A DNA stretch of 50,950 nt, taken from a virus. Below the pieces are notes generated by a model. It was not told the DNA's origin, made no database searches, and saw nothing but the letters and a program-made list of their open reading frames with translations. The DNA is taken from positions 1 through 50,950 of IMG/VR virus record IMGVR_UViG_3300030380_004776. One strand, given 5' to 3'. Positions 1 through 7,387 of the stretch are shown here, one piece after another (the first letter of the stretch is position 1; each line of letters begins with the position of its first letter). A program made the translations under genes and the position numbers.

Positions 1-163
1 CTCCTTCTATTGGTACATCAGGAAAATTTTTTTGTAAAACTTTCTGACAATATTTATCAAATTCTACAAACTTTACTGTATCAAATATTCCAGTGGAATG
101 AAGACCTAAACTAAAACCTCCAATTCCACTAAATAAATCTAATACTTTAAGTTTATTGTTCAA
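1..163 (-). CDS. DNA cytosine-C5 methyltransferase, N-terminal part, cut by window edge
   Basis: The first 54 codons show motif I of C5 methyltransferases, DLFSGIGGFSLGL, followed by a VEFDKYCQKVLQKNFPDVP stretch that matches the motif II/III region; motif I binds S-adenosylmethionine. An in-frame TGA lies just upstream, so the first usable start is the TTG at 163, preceded by a GAGAG element and overlapping the end of the next gene upstream (153-350). The catalytic Pro-Cys motif and target-recognition domain would lie beyond base 1 and are not visible. Family call is firm; whether the gene is full length is not known. Confidence 0.85.
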   Translation of the reverse strand, partial: MNNKLKVLDLFSGIGGFSLGLHSTGIFDTVKFVEFDKYCQKVLQKNFPDVPIEG

Positions 164-350
164 TTTGTTCTCTCATCTTCAAGAACTTTTGTTTAGCTAT
201 TTTTAACATACGATCAAACAGTGGCTCTGCTTTAATCGTATGTATTTTATTTCTAAGTTCTCCATTGACATATAATGTAATATTATTTGTTTGATGATCT
301 AATTCAATTGTAAAAAACTCTTTAGCTTTTATTTTTTTTGGATCCGACAT
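153..350 (-). CDS. Small hypothetical protein (65 aa)
   Basis: Not recognised. The frame is open up to 389, but the ATG at 350 (MSDPKKIKAKEF) is preded by a good GGAG ribosome site and shortens the overlap with the upstream gene to 29 bases, so I prefer it. The protein is lysine-rich with a predicted beta pair (FTIELDHQTNNITLYVNGEL) followed by an amphipathic helix. It is part of a run of small overlapping minus-strand genes, the type of locus that usually carries host take-over functions in phages (inference). Confidence 0.6.
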   Translation of the reverse strand: MSDPKKIKAKEFFTIELDHQTNNITLYVNGELRNKIHTIKAEPLFDRMLKIAKQKFLKMREQIEQ

Positions 351-546
351 TTGCTTCTCCATTAATAAGTTTTGAACGAAAGACTGCATTAGGCACTTTA
401 TGTTTCTTAGCTTGATGATCTATGTAGTCACTTAATATTTTTGATATCATAGCACCTGGAGCTCTAAACTTTTCTTTACATAAGCCCTTGAGTAAATCAT
501 AATCAGTTTTTTTTATTGCAACAGATTTCCATTTATTAATGTCCAT
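322..546 (-). CDS. Small hypothetical protein, possibly a helical DNA-binding protein (74 aa)
   Basis: Begins at an ATG with a GGAGG site six bases upstream; the start overlaps the end of the preceding gene (536). The N-terminal half (NKWKSVAIKKTDYDLLKGLCKEKFRAPGAMISKIL) has a short strand followed by two helices, a pattern seen in ribbon-helix-helix proteins, but I cannot confirm that family. The C-terminal tail is basic and ends in Lys-Ser. A regulator role is only a guess. Confidence 0.6.
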   Translation of the reverse strand: MDINKWKSVAIKKTDYDLLKGLCKEKFRAPGAMISKILSDYIDHQAKKHKVPNAVFRSKLINGEANVGSKKNKS

Positions 547-835
547 CTTTGACCTCCATATCTTCTGTTAATATTAATGGTGTTTCTACAATACCTAAAG
601 CATCTTTAAGTCTTTGGTTTTCGGCAGTAAGCTTATCCAAATTTTTTTTGAGTTCGTCAATATTTTTGAATAAACTTTCCATAGCATCTTGAAGTTTACC
701 TAATGCATCCATATTACCCTCAGGTTGTTCCCCCAATGGTAAAACACTTCCTGGTGGGTAAGTTGCATTAGAACTAGCTGTTGGTGGTAATGTTATACTA
801 CCAGTTGTAAATTTAATTGTTTTTTTTATTGACAC
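536..835 (-). CDS. Small coiled-coil hypothetical protein (99 aa)
   Basis: Starts at GTG (835), supported by a strong GAGGAGG site six bases upstream. Residues about 42-80 form a heptad-patterned coiled coil (LGKLQDAMESLFKNIDELKKNLDKL and following). The N-terminal third is rich in Thr, Ser, Pro and Gly and looks disordered. It overlaps its upstream neighbour by 23 bases and its downstream neighbour by 11, so translational coupling is likely. Function unknown. Confidence 0.6.
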   Translation of the reverse strand: MSIKKTIKFTTGSITLPPTASSNATYPPGSVLPLGEQPEGNMDALGKLQDAMESLFKNIDELKKNLDKLTAENQRLKDALGIVETPLILTEDMEVKDGH

Positions 836-1103
836 TTATGTCCTCCTCTGTTGGTTCGTTTTTTCTACACTCTAATTCATCTTCTACTAAAAGTGTAGCC
901 ATCGTTTTATTGAATGGATAATGTTTTCTGTTTATACCATCTATGAAATGTACATCTGCGATTGCGTCAACATACATATCCATATGAAGAGAATCTTCAA
1001 TAGGGCTGCCATCCCAATCATGTGAGGGAATGAGAGATAATTGTTGATCTACTTCAGAGATGATATTATCTAGTATTAGACTTTTACTTTTTTGTTTTTT
1101 CAT
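813..1103 (-). CDS. Small acidic hypothetical protein (96 aa)
   Basis: First gene of the minus-strand cluster that runs down to base 1. The sequence is acidic (SHDWDGSPIEDSLHMDMYVDAI and a C-terminal Glu/Asp stretch), reminiscent of small DNA-mimic or inhibitor proteins, but no family is recognised. The ATG at 1103 has no Shine-Dalgarno element; a sigma70-like promoter at 1111-1139 would start the transcript almost at the ATG, so the message may be leaderless. Confidence 0.55.
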   Translation of the reverse strand: MKKQKSKSLILDNIISEVDQQLSLIPSHDWDGSPIEDSLHMDMYVDAIADVHFIDGINRKHYPFNKTMATLLVEDELECRKNEPTEEDISVNKKNN

Positions 1104-1120
1104 GAAATTTTATATATATG
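1092..1120 (+). promoter_or_regulatory. Weak candidate promoter for the plus-strand small-gene operon
   Basis: TTGTTT (1092-1097), 17-base spacer, TATATG (1115-1120), placing the start near 1127, about 20 bases before the ATG at 1147. It overlaps the minus-strand promoter, so the two could compete. Match is modest. Confidence 0.3.
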
Positions 1121-1139
1121 GGACAAATAGTTAAGTCAA
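1111..1139 (-). promoter_or_regulatory. Candidate sigma70 promoter, minus strand
   Basis: TTGACT (1134-1139), 17-base spacer, TATATA (1111-1116). Expected start point is about 1103-1104, which coincides with the ATG of the 96-aa gene. It sits in the 43-base divergent gap between the minus-strand cluster and the plus-strand operon. Confidence 0.5.
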
Positions 1140-1146
1140 ACAAATT

Positions 1147-1359
1147 ATGAAATATTTATTAACAATAACTTTGTGCTCAATGATAGATAATGTATGTGTT
1201 GCACCTCATACTTTTCCGCATGAATTTGATAATTTATATTCTTGTCAAATTATGGGATATAAAAAAGCCATTGATAAAATTGAAGAAATAGGTATCGATA
1301 AAATAAATGAATTTAAAATTTATACTACTTTTGCTTGTAAACCTTTTAATACAATATGA
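1147..1359 (+). CDS. Small cysteine-containing protein with hydrophobic N-terminus (70 aa)
   Basis: First of four plus-strand genes. The N-terminal segment (MKYLLTITLC) is hydrophobic, like a short signal or membrane segment. Then come a Cys (YSCQIMGYKKAI), a helix and a C-terminal Cys (TTFACKP). The arrangement resembles the next gene and the late 72-aa protein at 36211-36429. The stop overlaps the next start as ATGA. No characterised family is recognised. Paired cysteines could form a disulphide if the protein is exported (inference). Confidence 0.6.
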   Translation: MKYLLTITLCSMIDNVCVAPHTFPHEFDNLYSCQIMGYKKAIDKIEEIGIDKINEFKIYTTFACKPFNTI

Positions 1360-1616
1360 TAATTAAATTTATATTATTAGGCAGTATATGTTGGAATTTC
1401 CAAGATGTTGGTACACAATGCACACAATATCTTGTAGATAATCTCTCAAATGCTACCATATGCAGAGAAAAAGCAATTGAGGTAGGTAGGTCCCACAAAG
1501 ACAAGATCGAAGAATTAGGGGGCTTTATGGATGATTATAGGGTACATTGTATGGCTATTGACTCAGAGGGCTATAATGTTGACCATTCATTCGAAATATC
1601 TTATAATATCTTATGA
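1356..1616 (+). CDS. Small cysteine-containing protein, paralogue-like (86 aa)
   Basis: Starts at the ATG of an ATGA overlap with the previous gene. A hydrophobic N-terminus (MIIKFILLGSICW) is followed by Cys residues at about 12, 22, 36 and 65 (ATICREKAIEVG ... YRVHCMAID). The spacing of the last two cysteines around a helix matches the preceding gene, suggesting an old tandem duplication. Function unknown; a small exported or membrane-associated phage protein is plausible. Confidence 0.6.
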   Translation: MIIKFILLGSICWNFQDVGTQCTQYLVDNLSNATICREKAIEVGRSHKDKIEELGGFMDDYRVHCMAIDSEGYNVDHSFEISYNIL

Positions 1617-1798
1617 CGGCTTATCGTATCAGAGCAAGTATGGGAGGGCAGCAAATAGACCAAGTTGTCGAAGCTGCAAATTGTAATGAAGCGATATTAA
1701 ATTTGTCAGAACAAGTGGACCAAGGTAAGGTTGAAATTATCAATGATGGTTTTACTGGGAATGCTAGGGTTCACATAACTTATGAGGAACTTAAATGA
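1613..1798 (+). CDS. Small hypothetical protein (61 aa)
   Basis: Third gene of the ATGA-coupled plus-strand operon. Short alternating strands and a central helix (YRIRASMGGQQIDQVVEAANCNEAILNLSEQV ... ARVHITYEEL) suggest a small alpha/beta fold. No family recognised. The coupling at both ends is the main support for it being a real gene. Confidence 0.55.
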   Translation: MTAYRIRASMGGQQIDQVVEAANCNEAILNLSEQVDQGKVEIINDGFTGNARVHITYEELK

Positions 1799-1977
1799 GT
1801 CCTGAAAAAATAAAGTTGTTGAAAGAACTTCAAGAACTTGAAAATAAGTGGTCAGCTGATCTTATGACTAATGGGTTATGTACAGTTGATATGCTTAAAA
1901 CAGAAAGTGATATTAGATCAAAAAGAAATGCGATCAAATATCAAGATGTACAAGAAAATTTAGCTGCTGCTGGTTAA
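1795..1977 (+). CDS. Small helical hypothetical protein (60 aa)
   Basis: Last gene of the plus-strand operon, again joined by ATGA. Predicted entirely helical (KIKLLKELQELENKWSADL and so on), possibly a coiled-coil hairpin. Its stop codon overlaps the stop of the convergent LAGLIDADG gene by a few bases, leaving no room for a terminator between the two converging transcripts. Confidence 0.55.
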   Translation: MSPEKIKLLKELQELENKWSADLMTNGLCTVDMLKTESDIRSKRNAIKYQDVQENLAAAG

Positions 1978-2402
1978 TTTTTCTTAAGTTTTAAAAAAGG
2001 AAACTTTTTACTTAGGGCATCTGTCGGCTTTTTAAACTCATAATGATTTATAATCTTAAATAATTTTTCTCTTTTAGCTACTGCATAAGGTATAAATAAT
2101 TTAGCAAGGTATAATGCTTTTTGATGAGAACATCTCCATCTCCATTGATCTTTTTTACCTAATGAACCTTTACCTATACCTTTGAAATGTATAGACCCAA
2201 CTTTTACAATATCATAAAAATTTTTTATACAATCCAAATCAGTCATTGCAATCTCCATAGCAACATTCCATTTTTTATAAATTTTACCTGATGGATTTTT
2301 ACAATTGTATTGTGCATAATTTATATTGCCCTCACCATCAAATAAACCAGCTGCGTATCCAATTAAATCTTGATTATTGTGAGGTAAGTTTTTACTTTGC
2401 AT
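1974..2402 (-). CDS. LAGLIDADG-type homing endonuclease, single motif (142 aa)
   Basis: Residues 17-25 read AAGLFDGEG, a LAGLIDADG motif with the acidic residue expected to bind metal at the dimer interface; single-motif members act as homodimers that cut long target sites. The C-terminal half (KKDQWRWRCSHQKALYLAKLFIPYAVAKREKL) is typical of phage and organelle members. I choose the ATG at 2402 over the GTG at 2405. It follows the DNA polymerase gene with an 11-base overlap. No intron or intein is visible in the polymerase, so this looks like a free-standing mobile gene (inference). Confidence 0.8.
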   Translation of the reverse strand: MQSKNLPHNNQDLIGYAAGLFDGEGNINYAQYNCKNPSGKIYKKWNVAMEIAMTDLDCIKNFYDIVKVGSIHFKGIGKGSLGKKDQWRWRCSHQKALYLAKLFIPYAVAKREKLFKIINHYEFKKPTDALSKKFPFLKLKKN

Positions 2403-4266
2403 CACCCCAACTCTTTCCTAAACCATAGTCAACAACACTTGGTACTTTAAACTCAATAGCATTTTGCATAATATTTTGTATTTCTTTAGCATGAGTTTCA
2501 TCTTTAATGTTAAAACATAATTCATCATGTATTTGTAACATAGGTAAATGACCTGCCTTATAACAATCTAACATCGATTGTTTTGTTTGATCTGCAGAAG
2601 ATCCTTGAATTAATCTATTCAAAGCTTTGTAAGTATAGGCTCTCTTTATATTATCTTTACCATATTTAGCTACTGCATCTTCATATTTTTCTGCAACATG
2701 TAAACCAAAGTCTCTAGTTTCCCACATATCAAATCTACATTTTCTACCTTTTTTAGTTCGTATTACTCCTTTTTCATCTGCTGCATATTTACATCTATCT
2801 GATAATTTCTTAACAAACGGTACTTTTTTATTGTATTTTATAATTAATTCATCTGCTTCATCTTTTGAAACACCTAAAGATATTGCCAACTTATTTTTTC
2901 CCATACCATACATTAATCCTAAACCAATCGTTTTTGCTTGAGTTCTTTCTATACCAACTAAATCTGCAACTGTTTGATGAAAGTCTGCACTAGCATTTTG
3001 ATAAGCTTCTACTAATTCATTTGAGCCCTCATAACCATCACCAATAGATGCTGCATAATGTACAGTCATTCGAGGTTCTTGTTGGGAGTAATCAAAACTA
3101 CCCCACTTAAAACCATCTTCAGGAATAAACAAACTTCTAATTTTAGGACCAAAGTCTTTGTTTCTAGCTGGTACTTGTTGTAAGTTAGGATTACTCATCG
3201 ATAATCTACCCGATACTGTACCTCCGTTGTCTCCTCTTAATTGATTTATCTCTCCATGAATTCTTCCATTAACTTGATACTTCATGATAGAAGATAAAAA
3301 AGTTCCGTGAAATTTGTTTACCTCTCTTGCACTTACAATCAATTGTGCTATTTTATTTTTATTATTAATTAACCAATTTTGTGTAAAGGACGGTTCTTTT
3401 GTTTTTTCGGTTCGTGGATATTCTAACTTCAGTTTGTCAAAAGCTTTGGCAATCTGGCGTGATGCCCAAATGTCTACTTCTATTCCTGATTCTTTTTTTA
3501 TGGCCAATAGTATTTCTTTTTCTTGGGTCTTCATTTCTTTTCGTAGTGATTCAGCTTTTTCCACTTGCACTTTCACACCTCGTTGACGCATCTTTATTAA
3601 CATCGGAAGCAATTGCTGCTCCATTTCCCAAACCGTAGATAAGCTCTGTTGAGCTATCTCATGTTTAAATCTTTGCCATAATTTTAAAGTTAGTTCTGCA
3701 TCTTGCTCTGCATAATATCCAACATGTTCTGCTGGTAATTTCCACATCTCTGCTTTAGGGTCTATACCATGAGCTGCTGCGGCTTCTCTTAATTCTGTCT
3801 CAGCTTTTATCTCATTTAAATAATCAACTGATAATGCATTTAAAGAATATGAATATCTATTCTCATCTATTAGTGCAGCTGCAATCATTGTATCAACTAT
3901 AGGTCCGTTGACCGTGATTCCCGATGCTTCTAGCCAACCAACATCGTATTGTGCATTGTGAAATATTTTAGTGTTAGGTAAAGCACATACATCTTTCATA
4001 TATTTTTTTACTTGTTCAGGTATCATGTTGCCACCACCTAAATGGCCAAAAGGAAAATAACCTTTCCATCCCTCAACGGCAACGGCAAACCCTACTATTT
4101 CTCCTTTACCTAAAGCCCAACCAGCTCCAAGTCTTTCATTGATACCGTCATCTCTTGTTTCTAAATCGATAGCTATTTCTTTGTATTGTGATAAATCTTT
4201 ATATTCCATTGGAGTATTCCACATTGATTTTTTAAACGTTAAGGTTAATTGTAGGCCATTACTCAT
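2392..4266 (-). CDS. DNA polymerase, family A, with 3'-5' exonuclease domain (624 aa)
   Basis: Replicative polymerase of the T7/Pol I type. Exonuclease motifs: D34 and E36 (IAIDLETRD), NAQYD (104-108) and YAEQD (185-189). Polymerase motif A is DYSQQEPR (from D392), motif B RTQAKTIGLGLMYG (441-454), motif C HDE (580-582). All catalytic acids are present. The residue at the Pol I Phe762 position in motif B is Leu449. There is no 5'-3' exonuclease domain and no obvious DnaJ-like insertion. The start overlaps the end of the upstream oxygenase by 8 bases. Confidence 0.97.
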   Translation of the reverse strand: MSNGLQLTLTFKKSMWNTPMEYKDLSQYKEIAIDLETRDDGINERLGAGWALGKGEIVGFAVAVEGWKGYFPFGHLGGGNMIPEQVKKYMKDVCALPNTKIFHNAQYDVGWLEASGITVNGPIVDTMIAAALIDENRYSYSLNALSVDYLNEIKAETELREAAAAHGIDPKAEMWKLPAEHVGYYAEQDAELTLKLWQRFKHEIAQQSLSTVWEMEQQLLPMLIKMRQRGVKVQVEKAESLRKEMKTQEKEILLAIKKESGIEVDIWASRQIAKAFDKLKLEYPRTEKTKEPSFTQNWLINNKNKIAQLIVSAREVNKFHGTFLSSIMKYQVNGRIHGEINQLRGDNGGTVSGRLSMSNPNLQQVPARNKDFGPKIRSLFIPEDGFKWGSFDYSQQEPRMTVHYAASIGDGYEGSNELVEAYQNASADFHQTVADLVGIERTQAKTIGLGLMYGMGKNKLAISLGVSKDEADELIIKYNKKVPFVKKLSDRCKYAADEKGVIRTKKGRKCRFDMWETRDFGLHVAEKYEDAVAKYGKDNIKRAYTYKALNRLIQGSSADQTKQSMLDCYKAGHLPMLQIHDELCFNIKDETHAKEIQNIMQNAIEFKVPSVVDYGLGKSWGDAK

Positions 4267-4891
4267 TCTTATCCTTTATTTTTTTTTCAACAAAATTCAT
4301 ATTGTATGCAACTGTTATTCTTTCAACATTACTTTTAAATGGATAAACCATATGTAATAAATCTGATGGAAAAATAAACATTTCGCCTGCTTCACAAAAA
4401 AAATCTTTTTTCCAAGCACTTTGCAATCCATCATCTGTGGTCTGTTGCCCAAGTCCAGCTATAAAAGTAATTGATCCAGGGCTATAACTTTTTACTCCTG
4501 CCCTATTGTGAACCTCCGCTTCTTTTGAAATTTCATTAGGCATGTCTAAAAAAATGACTGCAGAAAAATTGCCACCATGAGTATGTGGTGGATTAAAATC
4601 TCCTGGCCCCATGTAATTAACCCAAGAATCTTTTATTAAAAATTCTTTGTTGTGATTGTTAGATTTGTAATAAAAACTATGGCATTCTTTAAATGAATTT
4701 ATGTCTTTTTGAATTATTGTTTGTAAATCTGTTGAATTAATTTTGTATTCATTTTTAATGTGTCCTGCTAAATTATTTTGATAATTTAAATCTTTATCTT
4801 TTTTACATATTTTAAAAATTTTTTTAATTTGATCTTCTTGTATTTTACAGTGATACAATATTGGTCCCCAAAAATAAAATTTACTTTGCAT
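4259..4891 (-). CDS. Fe(II)/2-oxoglutarate oxygenase, TIGR02466-like (210 aa)
   Basis: Phage-type dioxygenase with a double-stranded beta-helix. Visible motifs: PPHTHGGNFSAVIFLDMP (metal ligand region, H103/H105), a GEMFIFPSDLLHMVYPF strand with the distal H180, and ERITVAYNMN with R191 that would hold the 2-oxoglutarate carboxylate. These match the TIGR02466/2OG-FeII_Oxy_5 pattern. The substrate is unknown. Unlike the other oxygenases, it sits in the replication module directly upstream of the polymerase and overlaps the small lipoprotein gene by 11 bases. Confidence 0.85.
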   Translation of the reverse strand: MQSKFYFWGPILYHCKIQEDQIKKIFKICKKDKDLNYQNNLAGHIKNEYKINSTDLQTIIQKDINSFKECHSFYYKSNNHNKEFLIKDSWVNYMGPGDFNPPHTHGGNFSAVIFLDMPNEISKEAEVHNRAGVKSYSPGSITFIAGLGQQTTDDGLQSAWKKDFFCEAGEMFIFPSDLLHMVYPFKSNVERITVAYNMNFVEKKIKDKNE

Positions 4892-5006
4892 TTTTATTTA
4901 AATTTACAAGTTGTTTTACAATTGTTGTTGCTGGATTTAAATCGAAATCTCTTGCACACCCTGTCAGGATCATAACAATACCAATAATAATAATTATATT
5001 TTTCAT
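4881..5006 (-). CDS. Small predicted lipoprotein (41 aa)
   Basis: A short frame with ATG at 5006 and a GAGG ribosome site. The product starts MKNIIIIIGIVMILTGC: one Lys, a hydrophobic stretch and a lipobox (L-T-G-C with Cys17), followed by a short polar tail. That is the form of a signal-peptidase II lipoprotein anchored in a membrane. Small phage lipoproteins act as outer-membrane spanin subunits or exclusion proteins; which applies here cannot be read. Its stop lies inside the first codons of the oxygenase gene. Confidence 0.7.
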   Translation of the reverse strand: MKNIIIIIGIVMILTGCARDFDLNPATTIVKQLVNLNKNAK

Positions 5007-5018
5007 GATACCTCATTG

Positions 5019-5297
5019 TTAGTTTTTAGTTTTTTTATCATATAATCTATCTTTAAGATGTTTTATTTCTAAATCACAATAATGTTTTATTTTTTCTAAA
5101 TCTTGTAGTGGATTACCTTTTAATAAATATCTACAAACATATTTTATTATATTAGCTTGTAGTGGATTAAGATTATTTTTTCTAATAAATGTCCAAGGTT
5201 GCACGACAAATTTTTTGTAATGTGATCCTCCAATTTGTTTATTATCAGGAAAAGTTTCATCTAATAAATTTTTATTTGTCATTTTTTTCTTGTACAT
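5019..5297 (-). CDS. DUF3310-like protein (92 aa)
   Basis: Contains the signature of DUF3310: IGGSHYKKFVVQPWTFIRKNNLNPLQANIIKYVCRYLLKGNPLQDLEKIKHYCDLEI. As I recall, T7 gp1.7, described as a nucleotide kinase, carries a related domain, so a role in nucleotide metabolism is possible but not shown here. The first ATG could be MYKKKM or the later MTNKN; both lie within the end of the helicase gene, so the two are translationally coupled. Confidence 0.75.
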   Translation of the reverse strand: MYKKKMTNKNLLDETFPDNKQIGGSHYKKFVVQPWTFIRKNNLNPLQANIIKYVCRYLLKGNPLQDLEKIKHYCDLEIKHLKDRLYDKKTKN

Positions 5298-6903
5298 AAA
5301 TTAAATAGTCTTGTCCAATAGGATAGTTAAACTTATAGTCTGTTCTCAATAAATGTAAAGTTTTTCTTGCTCTTGTTACTCCTGTATACCATACTTTACG
5401 TTCATCACTTTTTTCTTGTTTATTTTTATTTTTATAATCAGATGGGTAATTAGCTTTACTATACAACACAACATGATTTGCTTCACCACCTTTTACAGAA
5501 TGAATTGTATCAATAGTTATTAGTGGATCTTTGTCTAATTCTTTTTGACCATATCTTCTAAGTAATCTTATAAAATGTCTTACTTGTCTTGGTTTAAAAT
5601 TTCTTCTTAGTATCCAATACCATGGTTTAGTTTTTTGGTTATCTTCTAATGTAAGGCCACACCACTCTTTTAATGTTTGAAAATCATATTCTTTAAAATC
5701 AGGTTCTGCTCTCCAAAATTTATCTAATCTATAAGCTGGGTCTTCTAGTTCTCTTATATGTTTATACATGTTACGAGCCATTTTCTTATCTATTTTTTTT
5801 CCTTTTGTTATTGCAGTCCATGCCTTAATTGATTCCCACTGTTTTTGATCAAAACACTTTGTGCCTTTATTATCTTTGTAATATAGACCAGCATCTTTAG
5901 CTAACATTCTAAGTTCATTTACAGTCTCATTAATTCTACCAAGTATGTACCAATCTTCATTAAATGTTTCGAAAGGAATTTCTTTAAAAGATAAATATGC
6001 TTTTACATAACCTTTGGTACCACCAGGTAAGTATTCTTTTTCTTCACTATCATTAATACCTCTTCTAATTACTTGTGAGAATCTATGTATGGCCTCACCA
6101 AATCTTTGAGTTCTTCTAAGTTTTACCTTACGACCTGGAAAAAATTTAGTAAAATATTTTGGATCAGCTCCATTCCATTTATATATAGCTTGATCATCAT
6201 CTCCTGCTAAATAAATTCTATCTACTTTAGGAGCCATCTTATAAATAACAGACCATTGTAATGGTGTACAATCTTGTGCTTCATCAAGTATCAAAACTTT
6301 TAGCGATGGAAAGTCTATTTCTTTTATTGCTCTTTCAATCATATCATCAAAATCTATAAATGATCTTTCTCCACCACCAGTCTTATAATGTTCGTATGTG
6401 CTTATCTTTCTAAGAAATACAGTCATTGAATCTCTTTTGTAACTTTCTAATTTATAAGCTTCTTCAGGTTTAATTAATAAATTTCTAGCTTTACTGTACA
6501 CACCAAGAGACCAATCCTTATACATAAAATTATCATCAGCTAATCTCTTATCACTTGTTTTAATTACTTTTGTTTGTAAAGCAAAATCAATAGTGCAATC
6601 TTTTGGATCAAATACTTCTTCAGGAAAATATCTTCGACAATAAGTATGTAGAGTTTTAAATCTAGAAAAATCATCTGTATTATATTGTGGAAAAGATTCC
6701 ATGGCTCTTTTAACTGCAGTATTAACAGCTTTATTTGTAAATGATAGATAAGCTATTTGTTGTGGTTTAATACCTTTTCTTAAATAATTTTTTAAAACTT
6801 TTTCAATTAAAGTATATGTTTTACCTGTACCGGGAGGACCAAAAATTTTTATTGTTTTATGATAAAGTTCTTTTAATATTTTTACTTCTTGAGCTTTATC
6901 CAT
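5272..6903 (-). CDS. SF1 helicase, UvrD/Rep-like (543 aa)
   Basis: Superfamily 1A motor. Walker A GPPGTGKT (22-29), motif Ia YLSFTNKAV, Walker B ILDEAQD (205-211), motif III LAGDDDQAIYKWNGAD (from 232), motif IV RRTQRF, motif V TIHSVKGGEANHVVL (about 474) and motif VI VWYTGVTRARK (about 515). All ATPase residues are in place. It is shorter than cellular UvrD, with reduced 1B/2B insertions. Likely unwinds DNA during phage replication or recombination beside the polymerase and primase. Confidence 0.93.
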   Translation of the reverse strand: MDKAQEVKILKELYHKTIKIFGPPGTGKTYTLIEKVLKNYLRKGIKPQQIAYLSFTNKAVNTAVKRAMESFPQYNTDDFSRFKTLHTYCRRYFPEEVFDPKDCTIDFALQTKVIKTSDKRLADDNFMYKDWSLGVYSKARNLLIKPEEAYKLESYKRDSMTVFLRKISTYEHYKTGGGERSFIDFDDMIERAIKEIDFPSLKVLILDEAQDCTPLQWSVIYKMAPKVDRIYLAGDDDQAIYKWNGADPKYFTKFFPGRKVKLRRTQRFGEAIHRFSQVIRRGINDSEEKEYLPGGTKGYVKAYLSFKEIPFETFNEDWYILGRINETVNELRMLAKDAGLYYKDNKGTKCFDQKQWESIKAWTAITKGKKIDKKMARNMYKHIRELEDPAYRLDKFWRAEPDFKEYDFQTLKEWCGLTLEDNQKTKPWYWILRRNFKPRQVRHFIRLLRRYGQKELDKDPLITIDTIHSVKGGEANHVVLYSKANYPSDYKNKNKQEKSDERKVWYTGVTRARKTLHLLRTDYKFNYPIGQDYLIYVQEKNDK

Positions 6904-7387
6904 TATTAATTACTACTATCATTAATGGTCTTAAATAACCAGTCTTAGGTTCTTTATTATCTTCACTAAAAAATTTAGTGCCATATAATCCTTTTGTTTT
7001 TTCAATAAATCTAATTTCTACATTTTTCTTAGGTTTATGTTTTTTATTATCCCAAAGATAGTTATGAAAATAAACTGAATTAGTAGAGGCTGGTAAAAGA
7101 AATACTGAAGTGCATTTAGACTCAGAAGCTTTTTTAATAAATTTTGGTATCTTACCATCAAACATTGGGTGACAATAAACAACCTCACCATCCCAGTTTT
7201 GAGTACATGCATCAATTTCTTTTGTCCAATATTTTGGAAGTAAATGATTTTTATCAGAGGCACATGCGTCTACAGTAAATTTAAATTCTTTAATAAGTTG
7301 AGTCCATATTTCTTTTGGAGTTCTAATCCACTCCATTTTAAGTATGTTTTTATTGTGTAATAAATTAAATTGTTTTTGTTGTACCAT
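6896..7387 (-). CDS. Dam-like phage N6-adenine methyltransferase with altered catalytic motif (163 aa)
   Basis: The layout follows the phage DNA N-6-adenine methyltransferase (Dam) family: WIRTPKEIWTQLIKEFKFTVDACAS, then WDGEVVYCHPMFDGKIPKFIKKA, then VFLLPASTNSVYFHNYLW, then an IRFIEKTKG strand. Where active members have NPPY this protein has HPMF (73-76), so base flipping and catalysis are doubtful. The ATG forms a TAATG overlap with the primase stop; an internal ATG at 7336 is an alternative start. Family placement is good, activity questionable. Confidence 0.75.
   Translation of the reverse strand: MVQQKQFNLLHNKNILKMEWIRTPKEIWTQLIKEFKFTVDACASDKNHLLPKYWTKEIDACTQNWDGEVVYCHPMFDGKIPKFIKKASESKCTSVFLLPASTNSVYFHNYLWDNKKHKPKKNVEIRFIEKTKGLYGTKFFSEDNKEPKTGYLRPLMIVVINNG

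Noticed and set aside
3314-3638. Two plus-strand open frames of 90 and 79 codons
   Set aside because: They lie wholly within the DNA polymerase coding region and have hydrophobic, low-complexity products; they are antisense shadows.
7018-7263. 81-codon minus-strand frame
   Set aside because: It is a different frame of the Dam-like gene at 6896-7387 with no own motif or ribosome site.
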